This document shows positions 1 through 8,419 of a stretch of 64,000 bases of DNA, piece by piece. Origin of the DNA: Eisenbergiella tayi (GTDB lineage: Bacteria; Bacillota; Clostridia; Lachnospirales; Lachnospiraceae); contig NZ_MPDJ01000001.1 in the NCBI RefSeq assembly GCF_001881565.1, forward strand, positions 1,441,234-1,505,233. Reading direction: 5' to 3'. The position numbers and the translations under genes are program-made. Under the pieces are notes generated by a model. It was not told the DNA's origin and made no database searches. It was given only the letters and a program-made list of their open reading frames with translations. Position 1 is the stretch's first letter; each line of letters opens with the position of its first letter.

Positions 1-841
1 GCTTCTGCTTCACCCGTATCTGTGAGGTATAGCACCCTTCCGCCACCGGATTCAGCCCTCTTTCCACCAGCGGAAGCTCCTCACCCGATTCCCTGAGCTC
101 TTGAAAAAAGCTTTCCACGTCGGAATGGATCATGCAATATTCTTCCTTTCGTTCCTGAAGCATTTTCTCCAGATCCTTCAGATCCTGTGCGGATGCCCCG
201 CCGCCGTGATCTCCCACTCCCCAGAGAAACAAAGATACTTCCTCTTCTCTCGTCTCATTCAGGAATTTTTCCAGTTCTTCCGCCGCATGTCCATGAACGG
301 AATTGTAATTTTCGTCCGATCTGTGTACAATCACTTCGGAACCGTTGAAGCCCTTCCAGCGATAATTCTGGCTGGTAAAGTCAAAGTTATCCTTTGCCGG
401 ACGGCAGACCACATAGGAATCAAAGCCTGCCTGATTCAGAATCTGCACCAGGCCCTGTGAATGTCCAAAGGAATCAAAATTAATCGCCGTGGTCGGGCGC
501 TTTCCGAATTCCTCCATAAAAAACCGCCTGCCCTCCGCAATATTCCGGATTATGGATTCCCCGGAAGGCATGTTGCAGTCGGGTTGGAGGTACCATCCGC
601 CCATGATTTTCCAGCTTCCTTCCTTTACCTTTTCTTTTATCCGTTCGTAGAGATCCGGTTCATTTTCCTTTACCCACTGATATAAAATAGCTTCGTTGTG
701 ATTAAAGGTAAAGCCGGGAAATTCGTCCGTAAACCTTTCCGCCGTTCGAAAGGTGGATAATGCCTCCGTACAGCCCTCCTCCCATCTCCACAGCCATACC
801 GGGTCCAGATGGGCGTTGCAGATCAAATGTATTTTTTTCAT
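1..841 (-). CDS. GH38 alpha-mannosidase, N-terminal part (cut by window edge)
   Basis: The first 280 residues of a glycoside hydrolase family 38 alpha-mannosidase; the 3' end lies left of the window. The start is ATG at 841 behind GGAG. An N-terminal NAHLDPVW motif (His11 and Asp13 as likely zinc ligands) and NFDSFGHS at about 121-128, whose Asp123 is the expected nucleophile, are family hallmarks; a YLQPD stretch at about 84-88 also fits. There is no signal peptide, so it should act in the cytoplasm on imported mannosides. It is the last visible gene of an operon that begins with the permeases near 5.2 kb and lies 76 bp downstream of the GH76 gene. The linkage (alpha-1,2/1,3/1,6) cannot be told from sequence. 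Family assignment is confident; substrate is inferred. Confidence 0.93.
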   Translation of the reverse strand, partial: MKKIHLICNAHLDPVWLWRWEEGCTEALSTFRTAERFTDEFPGFTFNHNEAILYQWVKENEPDLYERIKEKVKEGSWKIMGGWYLQPDCNMPSGESIIRNIAEGRRFFMEEFGKRPTTAINFDSFGHSQGLVQILNQAGFDSYVVCRPAKDNFDFTSQNYRWKGFNGSEVIVHRSDENYNSVHGHAAEELEKFLNETREEEVSLFLWGVGDHGGGASAQDLKDLEKMLQERKEEYCMIHSDVESFFQELRESGEELPLVERGLNPVAEGCYTSQIRVKQK

Positions 842-917
842 AGGAGTCTCCTTTTCCTGTGATGTTCCAAGCAGGATATCAGTTCTGCGTTTCCAGTTCT
901 GCAGCAATACAGACAGG

Positions 918-1937
918 TTAACTGTCACCCAGTTTTGCCGCCATTTCCAGCGTCATAACGGCGCTCAGGTGCTGTGCAAGATCAATGGTTCCTTCCGATT
1001 TCTGTCTCCAGTCTCCGCCGATCAGGCCATCCTCGTTCATACCGTTTTCCGCTATCACCCGGGCATTCTTTTTTATGATTTCCTTGAGATCCTGGTATTC
1101 GGAAGACTCCTGTGTCAGCTCATACACATACCGGAAATAAATTCCCCGGAACAGCCCGCAGTCATCGGGGCCTTCATAGGGAAAGATGCCGTCCGCATCC
1201 GCCAGCTCCGTCACTGCCCTGCGCGCCACTTTTCCCGCAAGATCCAGATATTCCTTATTATTGGTGATTCTTGCATATTCCATGGCCGCGCCGATAACCA
1301 CTCCCTGACAATAGGTAAACTTCCATTCATAATCCACCTTCCCGTCTCCCAGCCTGTTCATACCGTCCCATATGAAGCAGGTATCCGGATCCATGAGGTG
1401 ATCCAGGTTCCATTTGAGAATTTTCTCTCCCCATTCCCGATCCTCTTCCCTGTGGATCCTCTGATAAAGCCGGAAAGCGATAATGGCAGCCGGTGCGTTT
1501 GCCGGCGTATTTTTATAATCCAGCTGATCCTTTTTCCAGGCCATGCCTCCGCCGCAGCTGTCATTCCATGCCGTTTTGATATCATTCCATATATACACGG
1601 CCTGCTCTATGTACCTTTTTTCTCCGGTAATATCAAAAGCGCGGATGAGGGCAAGCGTCATCCACTCCATATCATCATACCAGTTATGCAGGAACGTTCC
1701 TCCATTTTCCCGGAAAGCTCCTTCATATTCCGCCTCAAAACGTTCCAGATAATAAGTTTCCTTTGTTCTGACAAACCCGTCCAGCAGCGCATCCAGTGCA
1801 TGGGCATGCCACCAGTAAATCCACGATTCCTCTTCCTTTACCGGATAATGATTGACAAATACTTCTTTCTCATTATCCCAGAACCTGTTCCAGAGCGCAT
1901 ACTGCGCCCTTTCACATACCTCTTCTATTTTTTTCAT
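918..1937 (-). CDS. GH76-family alpha-1,6-mannanase-like hydrolase
   Basis: A 339-residue (alpha/alpha)6-barrel glycoside hydrolase resembling family 76, whose known members cut alpha-1,6-mannan backbones. Supporting features are a YDDMEWM segment at about 87-93 with the paired catalytic aspartates (88 and 89) and a CGGG-containing stretch followed by KNTPANAPA, the conserved aromatic/Asn block of the family. No signal peptide is present, so the enzyme is probably cytoplasmic, unlike the secreted yeast-mannan GH76 enzymes of Bacteroides. It sits between the binding protein and a GH38 mannosidase, which supports a role in finishing imported manno-oligosaccharides. Other six-hairpin families (for example GH88/GH105) are less likely because of the DD motif. 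Confidence 0.85.
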   Translation of the reverse strand: MKKIEEVCERAQYALWNRFWDNEKEVFVNHYPVKEEESWIYWWHAHALDALLDGFVRTKETYYLERFEAEYEGAFRENGGTFLHNWYDDMEWMTLALIRAFDITGEKRYIEQAVYIWNDIKTAWNDSCGGGMAWKKDQLDYKNTPANAPAAIIAFRLYQRIHREEDREWGEKILKWNLDHLMDPDTCFIWDGMNRLGDGKVDYEWKFTYCQGVVIGAAMEYARITNNKEYLDLAGKVARRAVTELADADGIFPYEGPDDCGLFRGIYFRYVYELTQESSEYQDLKEIIKKNARVIAENGMNEDGLIGGDWRQKSEGTIDLAQHLSAVMTLEMAAKLGDS

Positions 1938-1972
1938 CGTTGCCTTCTCTCCTTCCGGCTGAATCCTGTTCC

Positions 1973-2011
1973 TTTTAAAACAGGGCCTGCCACAGCTTCA
2001 GGCAGACCCTG
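1973..2011 (-). terminator. Intrinsic terminator between binding protein and GH76 gene
   Basis: An 11-bp stem (arms 1981-1991 and 2001-2011, one mismatch) with a 9-nt loop is followed on the minus strand by TTTT. It lies 36 bp after the stop of the binding-protein gene and upstream of the GH76 gene, so it likely stops part of the transcripts and lowers glycosidase expression relative to the lipoprotein. Confidence 0.75.
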
Positions 2012-2046
2012 TACTCAAATCTTATCACCGCAGCCCAGACAAAAGA

Positions 2047-3384
2047 TTACTGCTGTGCCGCTTCCGCAAGGATATCATTTCCCTGTTTCTCCGCATTACT
2101 CAGAGCTTCCTCTGCTGTAATCTCACCAGCAACATATTTCTGAAGCTGGGGAATCAGGGCAAGACCCTCCAAATCAGAGTATCCGAACACCTTGGAACGG
2201 ATTCCCGCATAGTCCATGGTTTCCGAAAATACTCTCAATATATCATCATCCATAAAATAAGGATCCTTTGCAGCTTCTTTGTTGGCAGGAAGGTTTCCGC
2301 TGATTTTGCAGAATTCCACACCGTTTTCAGGCTGCATTGTCCACCATTTGATGAACTCCCAGGATGCATCCGGGTTCTTAGCCCCATTGGGGATTACCAG
2401 ACCGAAACCGCCCATCATTGCGGACTTTTCACCGTTATAGCCCTGAGGCTGGCCGATAACACCGAAGTTAAGGCCTGCTTCTTTATAGGATTCCAGAGTC
2501 CAGGGGCCGTTAAATGTGATTGCCACCTTACCCGCTTTAAATCCGTCGCCGCCGAAGCCGTCTTCAAAACCAAGCTGATAAACTTTGTCCTGGTTCAATA
2601 ACTGATCCCAGTATTTGAGCACTGTAAGACCTGCCTCCGTATTAAAAGCGGCCGTAGGGGGATTGGTGCTGTCGTCTATCATTTTTCCGCCGGCCTGGCC
2701 AATCCAGTTATTGAACAGACCAACATCCTTCAGAGAAAATCCGGACTGAACCAGCTTGTCGCCGTCCCATTTTGTCAGCTTAATCGCCGCATCCCTCAGA
2801 CTGTCCCAATCGGTAATGGAAGCGGGATCCACGCCTGCTTCATCCAGCAGATCCTTATTATAGAATAACACTCTGGAGTCTACGGTAAGAGGAATTCCGT
2901 AAACCACACCTGCGGACGTCATCTCATCCACAGCGGGCGCATAAAACTGGGTCATATCCACATTATCTTTTGCAATATAATCATCCAGAGACGCAAGAGC
3001 TCCCTTCGGCGCATAGACTCCCGTATTGAAACGATCCCATAAAACGATGTCGGGCACCTCATTGCTGGCTATAGCCGTCAGCAGCTTCTGCTCCATGCCG
3101 TCCTGAACCATATAGGTCACATGATATTTATCCTGGGAATTGTTAAAGCCCTCCAGCTGCTTTTCCAGCTGTGCCACCTGGTCGCCGCTCCAGCTTCCCC
3201 ACATGGTAAGCTCTGCTTTCTCTCCGCTGCCCGCAGAAGAAGCATCGGCTTCCTTTTCAGTCCCCGCCGGTGTTGTTCCCTGAGAAGCCCCGTCGCTTCC
3301 TCCTGTCTGGGTTTTGCCGCATCCTGCCAGCATGGCTGTCGTCATTACTGCCGCAAGCAGCAGCGCTAATGCTTTTCTTTTCAT
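2047..3384 (-). CDS. Sugar ABC transporter substrate-binding lipoprotein (mannan locus)
   Basis: A 445-residue family 1 extracellular solute-binding protein (CUT1 class). The start is placed at ATG 3384, behind GGAAGGGAG, rather than at an upstream ATG, because it begins the signal peptide directly. The peptide ends in a lipobox (LAGC, Cys22), followed by a Ser/Gly/Ala-rich linker, so the mature protein is tethered outside the membrane. It follows its two permeases and precedes GH76 and GH38 genes, which suggests alpha-manno-oligosaccharides as ligand; this is inference from context. An intrinsic terminator follows directly. Confidence 0.93.
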   Translation of the reverse strand: MKRKALALLLAAVMTTAMLAGCGKTQTGGSDGASQGTTPAGTEKEADASSAGSGEKAELTMWGSWSGDQVAQLEKQLEGFNNSQDKYHVTYMVQDGMEQKLLTAIASNEVPDIVLWDRFNTGVYAPKGALASLDDYIAKDNVDMTQFYAPAVDEMTSAGVVYGIPLTVDSRVLFYNKDLLDEAGVDPASITDWDSLRDAAIKLTKWDGDKLVQSGFSLKDVGLFNNWIGQAGGKMIDDSTNPPTAAFNTEAGLTVLKYWDQLLNQDKVYQLGFEDGFGGDGFKAGKVAITFNGPWTLESYKEAGLNFGVIGQPQGYNGEKSAMMGGFGLVIPNGAKNPDASWEFIKWWTMQPENGVEFCKISGNLPANKEAAKDPYFMDDDILRVFSETMDYAGIRSKVFGYSDLEGLALIPQLQKYVAGEITAEEALSNAEKQGNDILAEAAQQ

Positions 3385-3479
3385 AGTAAACTCCCTTCCG
3401 TGCATACGCACTGTCATTTCACTTTTTTATACCTGAACAAATGCCTTACGGCATCTGGCCTGACCTGAGTGATCCGTTC

Positions 3480-4355
3480 CTATTCCTTTCCTCCGCTGAA
3501 AGCAATACCCTGGATATAGTACTTCTGTGCAAAAACAAATACCAGCAGCGTAGGTATTGTAGCAATAACGGTTCCAGCCATCAGCGGCCCGTACATCGTA
3601 TTGTACTGATACTGGAAAGTGGAAAGCCCTACCTGAATCGTCATCATTTCCTTGGAATTCAAAACTATCATAGGCCACATAAAACTGTTCCACCCCGACT
3701 GAAACGTCATGATTCCCAGTGTTATCGCCGCAGGCAGAATCAACGGCAGATAAATATTCCAGAAAATACGGAACTCGCTGCAGCCATCCATCCTGGCGGC
3801 CTCCGCCAGATCATCCGGCAGCGTTTCAAAAAACTGCTTCATGAAGAAAACCGCATAGGCTCCCACAGCGCCGGGAAGAATAATTGCCGCATAATGATTG
3901 ATGAAGCCCTGGCCTCCCTGCCCGAAAATATTGTTTCCTCCCACTAACGGAAAGTTTTTTAATACCAGGAACTGAGGAATCATGGTAATGACGCCCGGAA
4001 TCATCATAGAAGAAAGCAACAGGGAAAACATGGTCTTTCTTCCCTTGAACTTAAGCTTCGCGAAGGAATATCCGGCCAGCGCCCCCAGAAAAATATTGGT
4101 AAGCACTCCCGCCACAGCCAGAAACAGGGAATTCATAAAATACCTGCCGAAAGGTATCGTATCAAACACCTTGGTGTAATTAGCCAGCGAAAAGTTTTCT
4201 GAAAAAAGGGAAAGGGAACTGGAATAAATCTCCGCCTCCGGCTTAAATGATGTGGCAATCATCCACAAAAACGGATATACCGTAATCAGGGATATGATTA
4301 ACGCGCCTATGTACCAGAAAACACTTTTTATATTTTTAACCGTTCTTCTGCTCAT
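3480..4355 (-). CDS. Carbohydrate ABC permease, MalG type
   Basis: A 291-residue inner-membrane permease of the MalG/CUT1 group with about six membrane segments. The cytoplasmic EAA loop reads LAEAARMDGCSEFRIFWNIY and would dock the ATPase. It starts 14 bp after the MalF-type gene (ribosome site GGGGGAAG), so the two are translated as a pair. A small GUAA-tetraloop hairpin (3439-3456) lies between its end and the binding-protein gene and may be an mRNA processing or weak termination point. No ATPase gene is nearby. Confidence 0.94.
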   Translation of the reverse strand: MSRRTVKNIKSVFWYIGALIISLITVYPFLWMIATSFKPEAEIYSSSLSLFSENFSLANYTKVFDTIPFGRYFMNSLFLAVAGVLTNIFLGALAGYSFAKLKFKGRKTMFSLLLSSMMIPGVITMIPQFLVLKNFPLVGGNNIFGQGGQGFINHYAAIILPGAVGAYAVFFMKQFFETLPDDLAEAARMDGCSEFRIFWNIYLPLILPAAITLGIMTFQSGWNSFMWPMIVLNSKEMMTIQVGLSTFQYQYNTMYGPLMAGTVIATIPTLLVFVFAQKYYIQGIAFSGGKE

Positions 4356-4369
4356 TCTCTTCCTCCCCC

Positions 4370-5266
4370 TTAAATATCCGCTTTGTTGATCTTGCTGTTT
4401 ATCACTGTCATCACCAGAATAATTGCAAACAACACCAGGGAAATACTGGACGCATACCCCATATCCAGGTTTTTAAAGCCGTTATTATATATGTAATAAA
4501 CAATGGTAATGGTTGCATTTCCCGGCCCGCCCTTCGTGAGCACGAATGCCTGATCAAACACCTGGAAGGTACCGATAATCAGCATGGTTGAAACAAGGAA
4601 GGTCGTTTTTGTTATGGAAGGCATTGTAATTTTCGTAAACATCTGCCACTTGCTGGCTCCTTCGATCTTAGCCGCCTCATAGTAAATAGGCGGAATCCCC
4701 TTCAGCCCTGCCAGGAAAATCATCATATTCCCCCCGAAGCCCGCCCATAAGCTCATGAGGACAATAGAAAACATCGCCAGCTTGGAATCATACAGCCAGG
4801 CCTTTCCGCTGATCCCGAACAATTCCAGAATCCCATTCAGCAGACCCAGCTGAGGATTCAGGATCCAGAACCACAGCGTTGCCGTAGCGACTGTTGACGA
4901 AAGCACCGGCAGATAAAACAAAGTCCGGAACAGCCCCACCATCTTCTGATCCGCATTCAGAAACATCGCCGCTCCCAGAGAAAGCAGCAGCCCCGCCGGA
5001 ACATACATCAATGTATACACACACGTATTCTTAAGCGCAATCCAGAAAAATTCATCCTTTATCATCTTCCGGAAATTTGCCAGCCCCACAAGCCTTGGCG
5101 GGTTAATGACATCATATTTGGTAAAGCTCAGCCCAATCGCCATAATCATTGGCAGAAGCGTAAACAAAAGAAATAATATTACCGGAGGAGCTACAAACAG
5201 CCTCCCCATCCGGTCCTGCTTCCCAACAACCTTCTCTTCCACTACCCTTTTTTCTTTCTTTCTCAT
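4370..5266 (-). CDS. Carbohydrate ABC permease, MalF/UgpA type
   Basis: A 298-residue permease, first gene of the mannan operon. It has a charged cytoplasmic N-terminus of about 20 residues, six predicted membrane segments and an EAA loop (YYEAAKIEGASKWQMFTKIT) near residue 200. The ATG has AAGGAGTGAGAGC upstream. Together with the following MalG-type protein it forms the transmembrane channel for the lipoprotein at 2047-3384. It is preceded by a 190-nt untranslated leader from the promoter at 5463-5491. Confidence 0.94.
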   Translation of the reverse strand: MRKKEKRVVEEKVVGKQDRMGRLFVAPPVILFLLFTLLPMIMAIGLSFTKYDVINPPRLVGLANFRKMIKDEFFWIALKNTCVYTLMYVPAGLLLSLGAAMFLNADQKMVGLFRTLFYLPVLSSTVATATLWFWILNPQLGLLNGILELFGISGKAWLYDSKLAMFSIVLMSLWAGFGGNMMIFLAGLKGIPPIYYEAAKIEGASKWQMFTKITMPSITKTTFLVSTMLIIGTFQVFDQAFVLTKGGPGNATITIVYYIYNNGFKNLDMGYASSISLVLFAIILVMTVINSKINKADI

Positions 5267-5308
5267 GCTCTCACTCCTTCTTGGTGATAATCAGCACTTT
5301 CCGTTTAC

Positions 5309-5351
5309 TTATACCATTTATGTTATTTATATCATTTATTTTATACCATTT
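5309..5351 (-). repeat. Two direct repeats in leader of mannan operon
   Basis: The 11-mer ttataccattt occurs at 5309-5319 and 5341-5351, 32 bp apart (about three helical turns), and ataccatt recurs at 5437-5444. They lie between the promoter and the first gene in an AT-rich stretch and could be regulator half-sites; each also contains TATAA on the minus strand and could act as an alternative -10 (TTGGCA, 19 nt, TATAAA). Otherwise the 5267-5723 gap holds only the promoter and a terminator. Confidence 0.35.
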
Positions 5352-5462
5352 TCAGCAGCTTTTCTGCCAAATTACATTTTTTCTTGCTATTCACGCTGTT
5401 TATTGTCATTTTAACCGTTCACTTTTAATCAATCCATATACCATTCTCGTTAATATGTACAT

Positions 5463-5491
5463 ATAATAACACCAATCTTTATAACATGCAA
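5463..5491 (-). promoter_or_regulatory. Likely sigma-A promoter of the mannan operon
   Basis: On the minus strand TTGCAT (5486-5491) and TATTAT (5463-5468) are separated by exactly 17 nt. Transcription would begin near 5456, leaving a leader of about 190 nt before the MalF-type gene. Confidence 0.6.
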
Positions 5492-5650
5492 GCATTTTTA
5501 TATTATTTATATTAAATATATCATTTATATCATTCGACATAAAAATCCCTCTTTAAACAAATTATGCAGTCGCACAGCCCATTACAGCCCTTCCAGGCCG
5601 GTAAGACCCTTTACTCCGGAAACTCTCACTTAATTAAAAGAAAAGGACAC

Positions 5651-5688
5651 AAAAAGATGCGCCCCTGCAAAAAACCAGGAGACGCATC
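5651..5688 (-). terminator. Intrinsic terminator of the GntR/ABC-2 operon
   Basis: Outer stem GATGCG/CGCATC (5656-5661 and 5683-5688) with an inner CCTG/CAGG pairing, followed on the minus strand by TTTTT. It lies 36 bp after the ABC-2 permease stop and closes that operon. Confidence 0.85.
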
Positions 5689-5723
5689 CGTCTTAAAATA
5701 ACCCTTTTCAAAAATTTTATTGA

Positions 5724-6353
5724 CTACACCTTATTCTTATACAGCCATACAGAAAGTCTGAAACAAACAATATTCATGACAGCGGCAATAAGAAACACCA
5801 CAATCCACAGTAATCCCTTCATCATATAATGATACAGCAGCACCATGAGCCCCATATACGGAAACATGGCAAACGCACCGACAATATCCGCTTTCTGCCC
5901 CTCAAACACATAAAATATAAGAAACTCTATCGGCATGATAACAGCAATCAGCACCAGGCTGTAAGGAACGATATGCGGCTGAATAACAGCAAACATCCCC
6001 GGCCTTATCAAATGTGTCACATTAGAAAACAAAAGCAAAAGAGGCGATGCAGCCAGACAAAACAAATAAACAATTACACTTCTGGCCCCTATGATCGAGC
6101 CAGGCGTTACCGGCAATATACTGAACAGCAGCTTCGTTTTATACTTTGCATCATTGAACATAAAATTACGCAGCAGCAGATAGGAAAGCATCAAAAGCCC
6201 CGTAGCAAAAATAACAACATTGGCAATATCGTTATTCCTGTTAATCGGATGAAAAAACATAGGAAACAGAACTATCCCAAGAAGCTGCAGCCAAACTATC
6301 TGGCTCAATGAAGAAACCTGCATTTTAGTAAAATTAAGAAAGTTTGCACGCAT
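5724..6353 (-). CDS. ABC-2 type permease subunit
   Basis: A 209-residue hydrophobic protein with about six membrane segments, resembling the small ABC-2 permeases that pair with YtrB/BcrA-type ATPases. Its ATG overlaps the stop of the ATPase gene by one base (TAATG), which points to translational coupling. Regulator, ATPase and permease form a three-gene operon. Related systems export antimicrobial peptides or respond to cell-wall antibiotics; the substrate here is unknown. Confidence 0.88.
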   Translation of the reverse strand: MRANFLNFTKMQVSSLSQIVWLQLLGIVLFPMFFHPINRNNDIANVVIFATGLLMLSYLLLRNFMFNDAKYKTKLLFSILPVTPGSIIGARSVIVYLFCLAASPLLLLFSNVTHLIRPGMFAVIQPHIVPYSLVLIAVIMPIEFLIFYVFEGQKADIVGAFAMFPYMGLMVLLYHYMMKGLLWIVVFLIAAVMNIVCFRLSVWLYKNKV

Positions 6354-7213
6354 TATTTATGCCTCCTTATATAGTAGAGCATGATATCCTCAATTGTCGG
6401 AACCTCATAAACCGTATTAACCGGCAGCAGCTTTTTAAGCGCCGCTTTCTTATCCGTCAGCCCCTCAAAGCCATAAGCTGATTTGCTAATCCCCACAAAA
6501 TAATTCTCATAATCCGGCGGCAGCGCCGAAGCATCACCTTTCACGACAGCATGCCCCTCCTTTATCTCATCCTTCTGCCACTGAAGGATAATCTGACCGT
6601 CAAACAGAAAAAACAGATAATCCGCAATTTTATCAAGATCAGAAGTAATATGTGTCGACATCAAAACAGTCTTATTCTCCTCAAGCACAATATCCTTAAG
6701 AATTTCTATCAACTCACTCCTCACCAAAGGATCCAGCCCCGAAGTAGGCTCGTCCAAAATAAAAAGCTCCGCCTCATGCGACAGCGCAAGCACAAGCGCA
6801 TACTTCATCCTCATCCCTCTTGACAAGTCCTTAATTTTCTTCTCCTCCGGCAGTGAGAACTTCTCCATATAGGACTGATAAGCGCCGTCATTCCAAACAG
6901 GATACATGGGTGCAATCAAATTTTTCATTTTCTTCAAAGTTAAATCCTCATAAAAATGACCATCATCAAGCACGATCCCCAGCTTAGACTTAATTCCCAA
7001 ATCACCCGAAACACTGTCCATCCCCAAAACCCGGATCGTTCCCGCGTCCGGAGCAATCATATTCAATATACTCTTGATAGTCGTCGTTTTCCCCGCCCCG
7101 TTAGGCCCTATGAAGCCCGTCAAAGTCCCTTTTTCAAGAGACAAATTCAAATTACGCAGTTCAAAATCCCCATAGCTTTTACAAAGCCCTTTTATCTCCA
7201 AAACCGTTTCCAA
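6353..7213 (-). CDS. ABC transporter ATP-binding protein (YtrB/BcrA type)
   Basis: A 286-residue ATPase with Walker A GPNGAGKTT at 36-44, a variant signature LSRGM at 130-134 as usual in the BcrA/YtrB group, and Walker B FILDEP at 151-156 followed by TSGLD. The start codon is TTG at 7213, with GGGAGG 8 nt upstream; no ATG fits. It begins 3 bp after the GntR stop and overlaps the permease start. It powers the ABC-2 permease at 5724-6353, probably as a homodimer with two permease copies. Confidence 0.92.
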   Translation of the reverse strand: METVLEIKGLCKSYGDFELRNLNLSLEKGTLTGFIGPNGAGKTTTIKSILNMIAPDAGTIRVLGMDSVSGDLGIKSKLGIVLDDGHFYEDLTLKKMKNLIAPMYPVWNDGAYQSYMEKFSLPEEKKIKDLSRGMRMKYALVLALSHEAELFILDEPTSGLDPLVRSELIEILKDIVLEENKTVLMSTHITSDLDKIADYLFFLFDGQIILQWQKDEIKEGHAVVKGDASALPPDYENYFVGISKSAYGFEGLTDKKAALKKLLPVNTVYEVPTIEDIMLYYIRRHK

Positions 7214-7216
7214 CCC

Positions 7217-7591
7217 TTAATCCTCCCGACTCAATTCGTCTATAATCGTTTTCAAATCCGCCCCCGTAATCCCTACGGGCCTTGCGTATTCCATGATATC
7301 TGTAAGCTTCCTTTCAATTTCCGCAAGCCGGTTTTCCCGCAAAAGCTCCATATTCTGCGGCGCCACAAAAGACCCCTTCCCCGCCATATTGATTGTAAAC
7401 CCCTCCGCCTCCAGCCCCTCATACGCCTTTCGCGTAGTAATAACACTGCAATTCAAATCCCTCGCCAGATTCCGCACAGAAGGCAAAACATCCCCTTCCT
7501 CCAGCTCCCCCGACAAAATAGCAGCCTTTATTTGATTCATAATCTGCTCATATATAGGCACCTCCGCAGAATTCACAATAATAATATTCAG
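7217..7591 (-). CDS. GntR-family regulator, YtrA subfamily (probable CTG start)
   Basis: A short repressor: an N-terminal winged helix-turn-helix (PIYEQI, then a GDVLPSVRNLA recognition region and a KAYEGLEAEGF helix) followed by only about 45 residues that form the YtrA-type dimer tail. The first usual start is GTG at 7576, but its Shine-Dalgarno is 17 nt away. CTG at 7591 has GGAGG (7601-7605) exactly 9 nt upstream and adds the N-terminal hydrophobic strand (NIIIV) expected before PIY in this subfamily, so the longer form is preferred. It should repress its own operon through the inverted repeat at 7614-7642. Confidence 0.85.
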   Translation of the reverse strand: MNIIIVNSAEVPIYEQIMNQIKAAILSGELEEGDVLPSVRNLARDLNCSVITTRKAYEGLEAEGFTINMAGKGSFVAPQNMELLRENRLAEIERKLTDIMEYARPVGITGADLKTIIDELSRED

Positions 7592-7613
7592 TTCTCCTCA
7601 CCTCCACTCCATC

Positions 7614-7642
7614 ATACTGTGCATGCACTATAAGCACAGTAT
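7614..7642 (-). promoter_or_regulatory. YtrA-type operator
   Basis: A perfect 9-bp inverted repeat, ATACTGTGC and GCACAGTAT, with an 11-bp spacer. It overlaps the -10 box of the promoter at 7638-7665, the typical arrangement for YtrA-subfamily self-repression. Confidence 0.75.
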
Positions 7643-7665
7643 ACCCCACACCTCTCCCCTGTCAA
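7638..7665 (-). promoter_or_regulatory. Sigma-A promoter of GntR/ABC-2 operon
   Basis: TTGACA (7660-7665) and TATACT (7638-7643) on the minus strand with a 16-nt spacer; the -10 box lies inside the operator. Confidence 0.8.
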
Positions 7666-7884
7666 TACTCCATAAAAAAATTAAACAATTTCCCCCACAT
7701 CCTTCTACAAATTATCAAAAATACCCAATTTAAAAAATCAAATCCACTCCTCCAAAAATATGATACAATTAACACAACACCCCCGCCATACCAAAATACT
7801 GCCAATACCGCAGCCTTATCCCCAGACACCCCCCAACAACTCACCCCCAAAATTCCAAAACCATTAAAAAAAACGGAGGCCCCC

Positions 7885-8352
7885 ATGGAAATAATACAAC
7901 TCAAACACAACACACCACTCTGGAAACAAACAATAGACTTTGCCGAAAATTCATCCTGGACACCAGGCAGACACATAGCAGGAATGCTAAGAGAAAACAG
8001 ATTTACAGACTGGGAAGCCTTCTTTGTAGCAACAGAAAACCAAAAAATCATCGCCCACTGCTCCTTCCTGAAAGAAGACTACTACCCCGAAAACAAATAC
8101 TCCCCATGGATCAGCAGCATATTCGTAACCGAAACCGCCCGAGGAAAAAAAGTAAGCCACAAACTAATCCAAACCGCCATCACCTACGCCCAATCAAAAG
8201 GTTTTACCAAAGTCTACATCCCCTCAGACCTCAAAAACTTCTACGAAAAATGCGGCTTCACCCCCATAGACACCCTAAAAAACTACGCCGGAGACTACGA
8301 CACCATCTACAGCCGGCCCCCGGAGGAAGGAAAAATCCCGCCCCCGGACTGA
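7885..8352 (+). CDS. GNAT-family N-acetyltransferase
   Basis: A 155-residue acetyltransferase of the GNAT fold. The acetyl-CoA loop (ISSIFVTETARGKKVSHKLI, about 73-92) and the C-terminal FYEKCGF motif at about 115-121 are clear. The ATG has GGAGG 5 nt upstream. The substrate is unknown. The coding strand is strikingly poor in G and rich in C and A, and so is the plus strand of the upstream non-coding stretch (7681-7860) and of the neighbouring minus-strand operon. A weak -10-like GATACAAT lies near 7760. The gene has no obvious operon partner. Confidence 0.9.
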   Translation: MEIIQLKHNTPLWKQTIDFAENSSWTPGRHIAGMLRENRFTDWEAFFVATENQKIIAHCSFLKEDYYPENKYSPWISSIFVTETARGKKVSHKLIQTAITYAQSKGFTKVYIPSDLKNFYEKCGFTPIDTLKNYAGDYDTIYSRPPEEGKIPPPD

Positions 8353-8419
8353 TACCACACCAGAGAGAACGCGGCCCTGTGACGGTTCCGTTTATCCGCC
8401 CTCCCCCACTGCCTACAAT

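Noticed and set aside
753..2120. 455-codon open frame on plus over the GH76 gene
   Set aside because: It is antisense to a clear GH76 gene, has no ribosome site and no domain; its amino-acid mix is that of a shadow frame.
7662..8051. 129-codon frame on minus upstream of and over the GNAT start
   Set aside because: It arises from the G-poor plus strand, has no ribosome site or family, and overlaps the GNAT gene antisense.
8353..8419. GC-rich stretch between the GNAT and TelA genes as a terminator
   Set aside because: The cccccgga words there are direct, not inverted, repeats, and no stable stem with a U-tract could be found.
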